Of a stretch of DNA of 11,423 nucleotides, positions 5,804-11,423 are shown one piece after another. Made by a program: the position numbers and the translations under genes. The stretch spans positions 1 through 11,423 of the forward strand of contig JAEDJV010000075.1 in the NCBI GenBank assembly GCA_016296165.1. Reading direction: 5' to 3'. Each line of letters starts with the position of its first letter. Within the stretch, counting starts at the first letter, position 1. The stretch comes from Oscillospiraceae bacterium. GTDB lineage: Bacteria > Bacillota > Clostridia > Oscillospirales > Ruminococcaceae. The notes under the pieces were generated by a model, which worked only from the letters and a program-made list of their open reading frames with translations, was not told the origin of the DNA and did not search any database.

Positions 5804-5858
5804 GCATACCTTGACAAGCTGTAACAAATGCGCTACAATTGTTATCGGAAAGGTATGC
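5804..5858. promoter_or_regulatory. 7-bp inverted repeat flanking the integrase promoter
   Basis: GCATACC (5804-5810) and GGTATGC (5852-5858) are exact inverted copies on either side of the promoter, directly abutting the -35 box and just past the expected start of transcription. A dimeric or looping regulator, such as the HTH_17 protein, could bind here (inference). On RNA only the right arm would be transcribed, which argues for a DNA site over an RNA hairpin. Confidence 0.45.
5811..5839 (+). promoter_or_regulatory. Near-consensus promoter of the integrase gene
   Basis: TTGACA (5811-5816), 17 bases, TACAAT (5834-5839): 11 of 12 consensus positions with ideal spacing, 48 bases before the integrase start codon. 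The integrase therefore has its own promoter, separate from the replication and mobilization genes. Confidence 0.82.
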
Positions 5859-5887
5859 TGTGATGTAAAACAGGAGGTTTTTATATT

Positions 5888-7078
5888 ATGGCTACAATAC
5901 AGAAACGTGGTGACAGCTACTCAATCAGAGTAAGCTGTGGCTATGACAGTACAGGCAAACAGGTTATTCAGTCTATGACATGGAAGCCTGAACCGAAAAT
6001 GACAGAGAAACAGATTGAAAAGGAACTGAACAGACAGGCGGTAATGTTTGAAGAAGCTTGTAATCACGGCTTTCAGTCCAAGGCGATAAAGTTTGAAGTG
6101 TTTGCTGAGGAATGGTTTGAAGAATATGCACAGCCAAATCTTCGCAATACTACTTACGAGAGAATGTTACAGCTCCGCAAGAGAGTATATGCTGCTATCG
6201 GTCATCTGAGAATGGATAAGATTACTCCGAGACAGATTCAGGCATTTGTGAATTCTCTTTCCAAAGATGGTGCAAATGAAAAGACCGGTAAACCTTTAGC
6301 TCCGAAAACAATTCGTCATAATCTCAGCCTTATTTCAGATGTATTTTCATACGCTGTGAAAATGGGTGTAGTGAGCGACAATCCATGCTCAAAGGTGACT
6401 ATACCTAAAGGTGAGCAGAAAGAAAAGCAGATTTACACTCCCGAACAGGTTGAGAGATTTCTTATTCTGCTGAATGATGAGCCTTTGAAGTACAGAACAT
6501 TCTTCAATCTTATGATTTACAGCGGTTTCAGACGTGGTGAAATGCTCGGTCTTGAATGGAAAGATGTAGACTTCGAGAACAATGTTATAAGTGTAAGAAG
6601 AACATCCAACTACACAGCGAAAAAGGGTGTATACACCGATACAACAAAGACACGCAAGTCTCAAAGAACATTGAAGTTTCCGCAGGAAATTATGGATATG
6701 CTGAAAGAATATAAGGCAGAACAGGATGAGCAGGCTTTGAAGTATGGTGACAAGTGGGTTGAAACTGACAGACTGTACACTAAATGGAATGGTGAGCCTA
6801 TGCAGAACGGAACTCCATATTTCTGGCTTAGTGAGTTTTGTGAAAAGAACGATTTGCCATTCTATGGCATACACAGTTTTCGTCATCTTTTTGCATCTTT
6901 GCTTGTAAATCAGGGCGTGGACATTGTTACGGTTTCAGGTGCATTGGGACATTCAACTGTTTCTACTACAAGCAACATTTACTGTCATATGCTGCAGGAT
7001 GCTCAGGCGAAAGTTTCAAATGCAGTCAGCTCAGCACTTAATTTTGATACCAATAAAAAAGAGCCGAAATCAGAATGA
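5888..7078 (+). CDS. int: Tyrosine recombinase / integrase
   Basis: A 396-aa site-specific recombinase that integrates and excises the element. Layout is typical of Tn916/ICE-type integrases: N-terminal AP2-like arm-binding domain (about 1-60, beginning MATIQKRGDSYSIRVSCGYD), SAM-like core-binding domain (about 65-165), and catalytic domain (about 175-385). Catalytic residues are all present: R215 (SGFRRGE), K254 (TTKTRKS), H329-S-F-R332, H355 (ALGHS) and the nucleophile Y365 (SNIYCHM). Length is normal and the frame is intact, so it is probably active. ATG at 5888 follows AGGAGG (5872-5877) with a 10-base gap. Downstream lies a tRNA-3'-like fragment, the usual kind of site for these enzymes. 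It lies outside the inverted repeats that enclose the other element genes. Confidence 0.93.
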   Translation: MATIQKRGDSYSIRVSCGYDSTGKQVIQSMTWKPEPKMTEKQIEKELNRQAVMFEEACNHGFQSKAIKFEVFAEEWFEEYAQPNLRNTTYERMLQLRKRVYAAIGHLRMDKITPRQIQAFVNSLSKDGANEKTGKPLAPKTIRHNLSLISDVFSYAVKMGVVSDNPCSKVTIPKGEQKEKQIYTPEQVERFLILLNDEPLKYRTFFNLMIYSGFRRGEMLGLEWKDVDFENNVISVRRTSNYTAKKGVYTDTTKTRKSQRTLKFPQEIMDMLKEYKAEQDEQALKYGDKWVETDRLYTKWNGEPMQNGTPYFWLSEFCEKNDLPFYGIHSFRHLFASLLVNQGVDIVTVSGALGHSTVSTTSNIYCHMLQDAQAKVSNAVSSALNFDTNKKEPKSE

Positions 7079-7128
7079 TTTCAGCTTACATCAAAATAAA
7101 GAACAGATAAAGAACAAACACAATTTTA

Positions 7129-7175
7129 CAGATAAAAGAAAAACTCGGAAACGCCTGTATTTAGGCATTTCCGAG
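7129..7175 (-). terminator. Intrinsic terminator, mainly for leftward transcripts
   Basis: CTCGGAAA-C-GCCT-GTATTT-AGGC-A-TTTCCGAG (7144-7175) forms a 12-bp stem with one internal C/A mismatch. On the minus strand it is followed by TTTTTCTTTTATC, a proper U-tract. On the plus strand the following AGAGTTTG is a poor U-tract. The leftward order tRNA 3' end, short gap, hairpin, U-run is that of a tRNA gene and its terminator. It may now end the PBP transcript, and may also slow integrase read-through. Confidence 0.75.
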
Positions 7176-7184
7176 AGTTTGAAA

Positions 7185-7210
7185 TGGTGACCCGTACGGG
7201 ATTGAACCCG
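7185..7210 (-). other. tRNA 3'-end fragment (tRNA-Lys-like); probable right attachment site
   Basis: Read leftward, this gives CGGGTTCAATCCCG (T-arm) then TACGGGTCACCA: acceptor strand, discriminator A and CCA. The T-loop is one base short (TTCAAT where TTCGAAT is usual). No matching GACCCGT 5' acceptor strand, D-arm or anticodon arm exists in the next 95 bases, so this is not a complete tRNA. The acceptor strand fits clostridial tRNA-Lys (from general knowledge). Its place 106 bp after the integrase makes it the probable attR core. Confidence 0.55.
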
Positions 7211-7305
7211 AAAGGGAACCCCATAAGGCAGAGGAATGCTGTTTTTTCTGATTTATCCCTGTCCCATCTTTCAGGTTTTCCCTCTGTAATTCCCGCAAAA
7301 AGAAT

Positions 7306-9450
7306 TCAATGAACATCACAAACCTGATTATACCCCACCTTATAATACCCAACCTCATCAGATATCGGACACTTTATCCCGGCAAGCATCCCCGTTTCCT
7401 TGCAATAATAACACTGCTTCACATACTTGCATTCAGGAAACTCTGCATTTGATTTATAATTATTCGCAAAGTTCCCGAATACATTTTTCCAGATGGTTGC
7501 CGATTTTGTATTTTGTATAGCTTCCGGATTTTCACCGTTGGCATATCCAATCCAGATTCCGCTTACAAAGTCTTCAGTAAGTCCGATAAAATCAATATCA
7601 CGCCAGTTCTGAGTTGTACCGGTTTTCCCGGCTACTGTCTTATTCGTGAGATATGCTGTGACGCCGGTACCATATTCTCCGTCAGATTGATTTGGATTAA
7701 CAACATTCTGCAGCAGTTTATTCATTATATACGCAGTATCTTCTCCTATAACGCGCTGGAATTCTGTCGTGTCATGTTCGAGTATTACTGTATCATTAAA
7801 GGTGTTTTCTATCTTGCTTATTATATGGGCTTCATAGTATTTTCCGCCGTTTCCGAAGGGGAGATAGGAATTTGTAAGATTAAGCAGGGTAGGGCCCTGA
7901 TGAGTTGCGCCTACACTCATAGGTGCATAATCAATGTCATAATCGGGGTCAAGCTGAAGATGCATTTTTTCTGTAGCGAATTTATAAACCGGTTCCGCAC
8001 CAAAACTCATACAGAGCTGTGCAGGAACAGTATTAATTGATTTTTTTAGAAAATAATTTACTGTATTAGACTTGTAGCTCCAGTAATTACTATAGTTTTC
8101 AGGCCATTGTTCATTACCTGAAGTGTTCATTGAGATAGGAGCGTCGATAAATATGGATGACCATGTTATTAAATTATTTTCGATACCGTATCCATATGTT
8201 GACAGCGGTTTAATTGTTGATCCCGGTTGCCTGTGGGTCATGGTGGCATGATTCCAGCACAGTGAGGCATTTTTTTCACCTATTCCGCCTACAATTCCGA
8301 GTATCTGTCCGTAATAATCCATAACAACAAACGCAGACTGAATTTTTTCTCCTTCCATATTTGTTTCTTCCGGGAAAAATGTGTAGTCTGCATAATTTTT
8401 TTCGAGTTCTTCCTGAACAGATGAGTTGACAGTCATGTAAATATTGTAACCGCCGCTGTTAAATTCGTCCAGTGCACGCTGGTTACTGTACCCGTATTTT
8501 TTATTTAAACATTCTGAAAATTCATAAAGTGCAGTATCAACCTCCCACGAGTTTATTTCCGGATTAATAAAACCCTCTGAGTTTAGTTTAATACATGGAA
8601 TACTTCTTTGCTTAAATTCGGGCATATTTGTTACAAGGACATTTTCACTAACTGCATTTTCATACTCAGCGAACGAAATTCTGCCAAGCTGGAACATTTT
8701 TGTTAAGACATATTCTTTTCTTTCCTGATTAAGTTCATAGTTGCTGACCGGATTTTCGTAGTATGGATTTTGGGGAACAGCAGCCAGGGACGCGGCCTCA
8801 GCTATAGTAAGATCCGACGCATGCTTTCCGAAATAACCGATTGAAGCCGCCTCTATTCCGTACAGGTTGCTTCCGTCTTCATTCTGACCAAAATATATTG
8901 TGTTAAGATATGAGTTAAGAATCTCATCTTTGGTATATTTTCTCTCAACTTTCATAGCTCTGAATATTTCACGTATCTTTCGTTCCCATGAAGTTTCATC
9001 ATCGCTTGTGATATTTTTAACCAGCTGCTGTGTAATGGTCGAGCCCCCATGCTTACTTCCGTAAAAATTCAGAAATTCATTTGCAAGTGCCGCAAATGTT
9101 CGTTTATAGTCAATACCGCAGTGTTCATAAAACCTTTCATCTTCAACGCCGATAAATGCGTCTCCTACATAAACCGGCAAATCTTTCAGGTCCGCTTCGA
9201 GCCGGATATCCGATGTGTCTCCGTACCTTTTATATACAGTCTCATATGTACCGTTTTCACTGTTCAAAGCAAGAATCCTGGAGGGTTCCTTTACAGTTCT
9301 TACTGAAATATCAATAGTTTCAGTAGTATTCATTACTTTTGTAAAATAAACTGCAGAGACCGACAGTACTATGGATATGCATATTGCAAATACAAACAGA
9401 ACAGTCAGAAAGCACGTGAGAAAAACGGACAGAATTTTATTTTTTTTCAT
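7306..9450 (-). CDS. Class A penicillin-binding protein (PBP1A-like)
   Basis: Bifunctional cell-wall enzyme at the outer face of the membrane: the GT51 domain polymerises lipid II and the transpeptidase domain cross-links stem peptides. A cytoplasmic tip and one membrane anchor (about residues 8-36) are followed by the GT51 domain (about 75-255) with EDERFYEHCGID (catalytic E103) and GGSTITQQ (135-142). The transpeptidase domain (about 370-660) has S411-T-I-K414, S471-I-N473 and K609-T-G. At 714 aa it is slightly short for the family but complete. The C-terminal tail (670-714) has five cysteines, some spaced as in other clostridial PBP1 tails. ATG at 9450 is preceded by AAGGATG. A TATAAT sits about 37 bases upstream of the start (9487-9492 on the complement), without a clear -35. 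It looks like core chromosome, not element cargo. Confidence 0.93.
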   Translation of the reverse strand: MKKNKILSVFLTCFLTVLFVFAICISIVLSVSAVYFTKVMNTTETIDISVRTVKEPSRILALNSENGTYETVYKRYGDTSDIRLEADLKDLPVYVGDAFIGVEDERFYEHCGIDYKRTFAALANEFLNFYGSKHGGSTITQQLVKNITSDDETSWERKIREIFRAMKVERKYTKDEILNSYLNTIYFGQNEDGSNLYGIEAASIGYFGKHASDLTIAEAASLAAVPQNPYYENPVSNYELNQERKEYVLTKMFQLGRISFAEYENAVSENVLVTNMPEFKQRSIPCIKLNSEGFINPEINSWEVDTALYEFSECLNKKYGYSNQRALDEFNSGGYNIYMTVNSSVQEELEKNYADYTFFPEETNMEGEKIQSAFVVMDYYGQILGIVGGIGEKNASLCWNHATMTHRQPGSTIKPLSTYGYGIENNLITWSSIFIDAPISMNTSGNEQWPENYSNYWSYKSNTVNYFLKKSINTVPAQLCMSFGAEPVYKFATEKMHLQLDPDYDIDYAPMSVGATHQGPTLLNLTNSYLPFGNGGKYYEAHIISKIENTFNDTVILEHDTTEFQRVIGEDTAYIMNKLLQNVVNPNQSDGEYGTGVTAYLTNKTVAGKTGTTQNWRDIDFIGLTEDFVSGIWIGYANGENPEAIQNTKSATIWKNVFGNFANNYKSNAEFPECKYVKQCYYCKETGMLAGIKCPISDEVGYYKVGYNQVCDVH

Positions 9451-9548
9451 TGTATTTTACATCCTTACAAATATTTTAATGAAAATATTATAAGATAAAA
9501 AATCTAAATAAAATGTAGAATTCTGTCCTGAATAATGTTAAAAAAAAT

Positions 9549-9585
9549 ACAGATAATATTTCAAAACCATAGAAATATTATCTGT
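9549..9585. promoter_or_regulatory. Perfect 14-bp inverted repeat between divergent genes
   Basis: ACAGATAATATTTC (9549-9562) and GAAATATTATCTGT (9572-9585) are exact inverted copies with a 9-base loop. The repeat ends 17 bases before the start of the 108-aa gene and lies about 100 bp upstream of the PBP start. It could be an operator for a dimer shared by both promoters, or a leader hairpin of the small gene. No U-tract follows in either direction, so a terminator is less likely. Confidence 0.6.
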
Positions 9586-9602
9586 AAAAGAGATGAAAAC
9601 AA

Positions 9603-9929
9603 ATGAAATATTTAAATTATATTCTTTCCGTTTTAACAGCAGCAGCTGTCGGTACTGTTATCGGTTCAGTCTACCAGACAACCAAAAACTATAATATATT
9701 CCGGCAAAATAACCCTGTGATAGAAACAAACAAAACCAACAGTTCATACGTAATACGCGACTGCGACGGAATGCTTGCGCTGTACAGAGGAAATGCTGAA
9801 AAACCTTTTATGATACTTGAGTACAAAACCAGTTTTCTGAACGAATATGACCGCAGTCTCGTTTCAGAAGGGATATCCGTACCTGACAGTCGTGCCATGA
9901 GAATACTTATAGAAGATCTGACCGGCTGA
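9603..9929 (+). CDS. Small membrane-anchored protein, BofC C-terminal-like
   Basis: A 108-aa protein with a hydrophobic N-terminus (about residues 5-24, LNYILSVLTAAAVGTVIGSV) that should act as a signal anchor, then an extracytoplasmic region. The part from SSYVIRDCDGMLALYRG through MILEYKTSFL to RAMRILIEDLTG resembles a small domain common in clostridia, Y[VL][IL]R.YDG.[LI]A[VL], annotated as BofC C-terminal-like. That assignment is from memory of the pattern and not from a search. Function unknown; a role at the cell envelope would fit its divergent PBP neighbour. The ribosome binding site is weak. Its stop is 6 bp from the stop of the convergent SGNH gene, with no terminator between. Confidence 0.7.
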   Translation: MKYLNYILSVLTAAAVGTVIGSVYQTTKNYNIFRQNNPVIETNKTNSSYVIRDCDGMLALYRGNAEKPFMILEYKTSFLNEYDRSLVSEGISVPDSRAMRILIEDLTG

Positions 9930-9935
9930 AAAATG

Positions 9936-10997
9936 TCATGCAATTCCAAATTCAATAAGAATAAATTCTTTTTTTGTGTCCTTGATTTTTAGTTCAACCT
10001 TATGATGACCTTTGGATTCAAAGGCATAAATATTTCTCAGAGTAACGTTTCCCCATCCGTAGATACTTCGTCCCTGAAGAACAGCCTTCTTTTCATTGTC
10101 GATAAAAAGCTCAGCGTCACTGAATCTGTCAGTTTTGTCATGAACAAATGCTGCAAAAAGGTTTTTAAATTCACCTTCGACGCAGATTTTTGCACCTTTT
10201 GTTCCGGGGATCATTTTCAACCCTGTGTTAAAATATTCACCGTATTCTACGCATTCTATTTTTTCAAATCCCTCAGACAGAACATTTTCAGAAACAGCAC
10301 TTACGGCCTGATAGTCAGCAAAATCAAGAGAGTAAAGAGGTTCCGGAATGCAGTAGGAATCAGCCATTTCTGAAGAAATCATATTATCCAGTGCGTTTAT
10401 GATACAGTCAGCAATATATCTGTGTCCCCATCTGTTAGGATGAATTGTATCATCAGCGTAAACTGACCATTGAAATCCCTCATCAAGCATTTTCTTCAGT
10501 GAATCAGCCACGCTTACAGAAGTGATATCGTAGTGTGAACTTATCCGTTTCATGTATCCCTGGCTGGAGTAGAGAGACTGGTTCATAAGGAGAACTAGTG
10601 CAACAGCAGGAGATGAGGGCAGTGCCAGAATCCGCTTAACAAGACTTTCGTATGAAACAATTTGATCGTGTCCGCATTCGTTATTAACGGCATACTCTAT
10701 AAACACTATATCAGGCAATATGTCATCGATAACTTTTCCGGTAATTGATAATCCTATAAATGAATTTGCACTTTCAGTTGATAGATTGTAAGATTCAAAA
10801 TGCTTGTCAGGATACAAGTCAGAGAAATATTTTTTTATATGACATGTATAGTTCTCACTGATATAACCCTTGCCGTCCCAGCCCTTAGTTACAGATCCGC
10901 CTATAAACGCCAGTTTGATCTGTTCTTTTTCAAGTGCTTTTTTTAGTCTGAAGTTGTTACCGCTGTGATAAAGCGAGTCGATTAAATTGTTATTCAT
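9936..10997 (-). CDS. SGNH/GDSL-type hydrolase
   Basis: A 353-aa esterase or acylhydrolase-like protein. Block I FIGGSVTKG has the nucleophile S35, block III-like EYAVNNE has N105/N106, and block V DTIHPNRWGH has D183 and H186 (DxxHP). The SGNH domain covers about 1-205; about 215-353 is a beta-rich C-terminal domain of unknown role, perhaps carbohydrate-binding. No signal peptide is seen, so it should be cytoplasmic unless exported otherwise. The substrate cannot be told; deacetylation of carbohydrate is a reasonable guess for this group. ATG at 10997 is preceded by GGGGTGA with good spacing. Confidence 0.85.
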   Translation of the reverse strand: MNNNLIDSLYHSGNNFRLKKALEKEQIKLAFIGGSVTKGWDGKGYISENYTCHIKKYFSDLYPDKHFESYNLSTESANSFIGLSITGKVIDDILPDIVFIEYAVNNECGHDQIVSYESLVKRILALPSSPAVALVLLMNQSLYSSQGYMKRISSHYDITSVSVADSLKKMLDEGFQWSVYADDTIHPNRWGHRYIADCIINALDNMISSEMADSYCIPEPLYSLDFADYQAVSAVSENVLSEGFEKIECVEYGEYFNTGLKMIPGTKGAKICVEGEFKNLFAAFVHDKTDRFSDAELFIDNEKKAVLQGRSIYGWGNVTLRNIYAFESKGHHKVELKIKDTKKEFILIEFGIA

Positions 10998-11319
10998 AAT
11001 ATTTCACCCCAATTAAGTTGTTAATAAAATGATATCATATTAACCTATAAAAATCAAATATAATATGTCAGATAATATGCTATTTTGATGGCATAATCAT
11101 ATATAAATATGAACATATCTGTTATATAAGCAAGTCTATTACACGAAACATAAAATTGTAAAAATGTATAATATTAACAATGAAAAAAATTCCGATTTGT
11201 TCTATGCGCCATTTTTAAAATTAAAATACCACTTTGTTTTCGTTGAAATATACATATCGTTTTGTTTTATATATAGTAAATAATTTTACTTACCGATATT
11301 TATGTGCTTTTAGAGATAC
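10998..11319. other. AT-rich intergenic region with two short palindromes
   Basis: No gene is seen. ATGATATCAT (11029-11038) is a 10-bp palindrome about 30 bp upstream of the SGNH gene start, inside a looser GTTAAT..ATTAAC repeat; it may be an operator for that gene. AGTAAA-TAAT-TTTACT (11275-11290) is a perfect inverted repeat 29 bp upstream of the -35 box of the next gene and could bind an activator. Both are weak calls in very AT-rich DNA. Confidence 0.35.
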
Positions 11320-11348
11320 TTGACAAAACAGTAGAAAAATATTAGAAT
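11320..11348 (+). promoter_or_regulatory. Near-consensus promoter of the last, partial gene
   Basis: TTGACA (11320-11325), 17 bases, TAGAAT (11343-11348), 24 bases before the ATG at 11373. Eleven of 12 positions match consensus, so strong expression is likely. Confidence 0.8.
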
Positions 11349-11372
11349 GATAAACAGAAAGAGGTGGTAAAA

Positions 11373-11423
11373 ATGAAACACACAAAAAAAGCAATTAGTT
11401 GTTTCATGGCAATGTCAATGGCA
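11373..11423 (+). CDS. N-terminus of a secreted or lipoprotein-like protein, cut by window end
   Basis: Only 17 codons are in view: MKHTKKAISCFMAMSMA. A lysine-rich start followed by a hydrophobic run is the beginning of a signal peptide, so the product is probably exported. GAGGTGG lies 5 bases before ATG, and the strong promoter above is in place. The cysteine at residue 10 is probably too early to be a lipobox cysteine. Function cannot be judged from this piece. Confidence 0.75.
   Translation, partial: MKHTKKAISCFMAMSMA

Noticed and set aside
6389..6886. 165-codon open frame antisense to the integrase gene
   Set aside because: Shadow of a well-supported integrase in the opposite strand; no start signals or domain.
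7185..7265. Complete tRNA gene on the minus strand
   Set aside because: Only the T-arm and 3' acceptor strand are present; no pairing 5' acceptor strand, D-arm or anticodon arm.
7513..8040. 175-codon open frame antisense to the PBP gene
   Set aside because: Lies within the transpeptidase-coding region, no ribosome binding site, composition typical of an antisense shadow.

Overview
The window looks like low-GC Firmicutes DNA of the Ruminococcus/Oscillospirales type. This is inferred from the AT-rich intergenic DNA, AGGAGG-like ribosome binding sites, the style of the class A PBP and the set of mobile-element genes. No marker gene fixes the species. It has two parts: most of an integrated mobilizable element (about 1-7210) and chromosome-like DNA (about 7210-11423). 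The left end of the element is outside the window.

Element, left to right. A repeat-rich, gene-free end (1-328) is followed by a leftward Xre-type repressor (329-1018). A divergent control region (1019-1410) has a near-consensus rightward promoter whose -35/-10 spacer is filled by a TTGCAT/ATGCAA operator; a second operator lies in the putative repressor promoter. A DUF3987 ATPase gene follows (1411-2889). Then comes a hairpin-dense segment (2989-3262), the best oriT candidate, directly before a MobV/Pre relaxase (3408-4610). An excisionase-like HTH gene (4625-4897) and a CHC2 zinc-finger primase fragment-type gene (4894-5526) follow, the last two translationally coupled. A repeat-rich gap (5527-5887) ends in a strong promoter for a tyrosine integrase (5888-7078). 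A leftward terminator and a 26-bp tRNA 3'-end-like fragment (probably tRNA-Lys) mark the probable right attachment end.

The most unusual structure is the repeat architecture. A 131-bp direct repeat (3241-3371 and 5509-5639) brackets mob-xis-primase. Two nested inverted repeats (201-226 with 5752-5777; 297-326 with 5652-5681) bracket the whole repressor-to-primase module, with the integrase outside. Read from each side, the inverted repeats lie in the same reading frame as the gene next to them (repressor on the left, primase on the right) and spell similar proline-rich tails. This suggests duplicated or exchangeable 3' gene ends. A 17-bp duplication (5493-5509, 5748-5764) spaced by exactly 255 bp (85 codons) supports an insertion that rewrote the primase C-terminus.

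Likely working: the repressor silences the rightward promoter. On derepression, the DUF3987 ATPase and CHC2 protein serve replication, integrase plus the HTH protein serve excision, and MobV nicks oriT for transfer by a helper conjugative element. There are no type IV secretion genes and no recognisable cargo in the window.

Chromosomal side: a class A penicillin-binding protein (7306-9450, leftward), a divergent 108-aa membrane-anchored protein (9603-9929) with a perfect 14-bp hairpin before it, a convergent cytoplasmic SGNH hydrolase (9936-10997, leftward), and the first 17 codons of a secreted protein (11373 to the window end) behind a near-consensus promoter.
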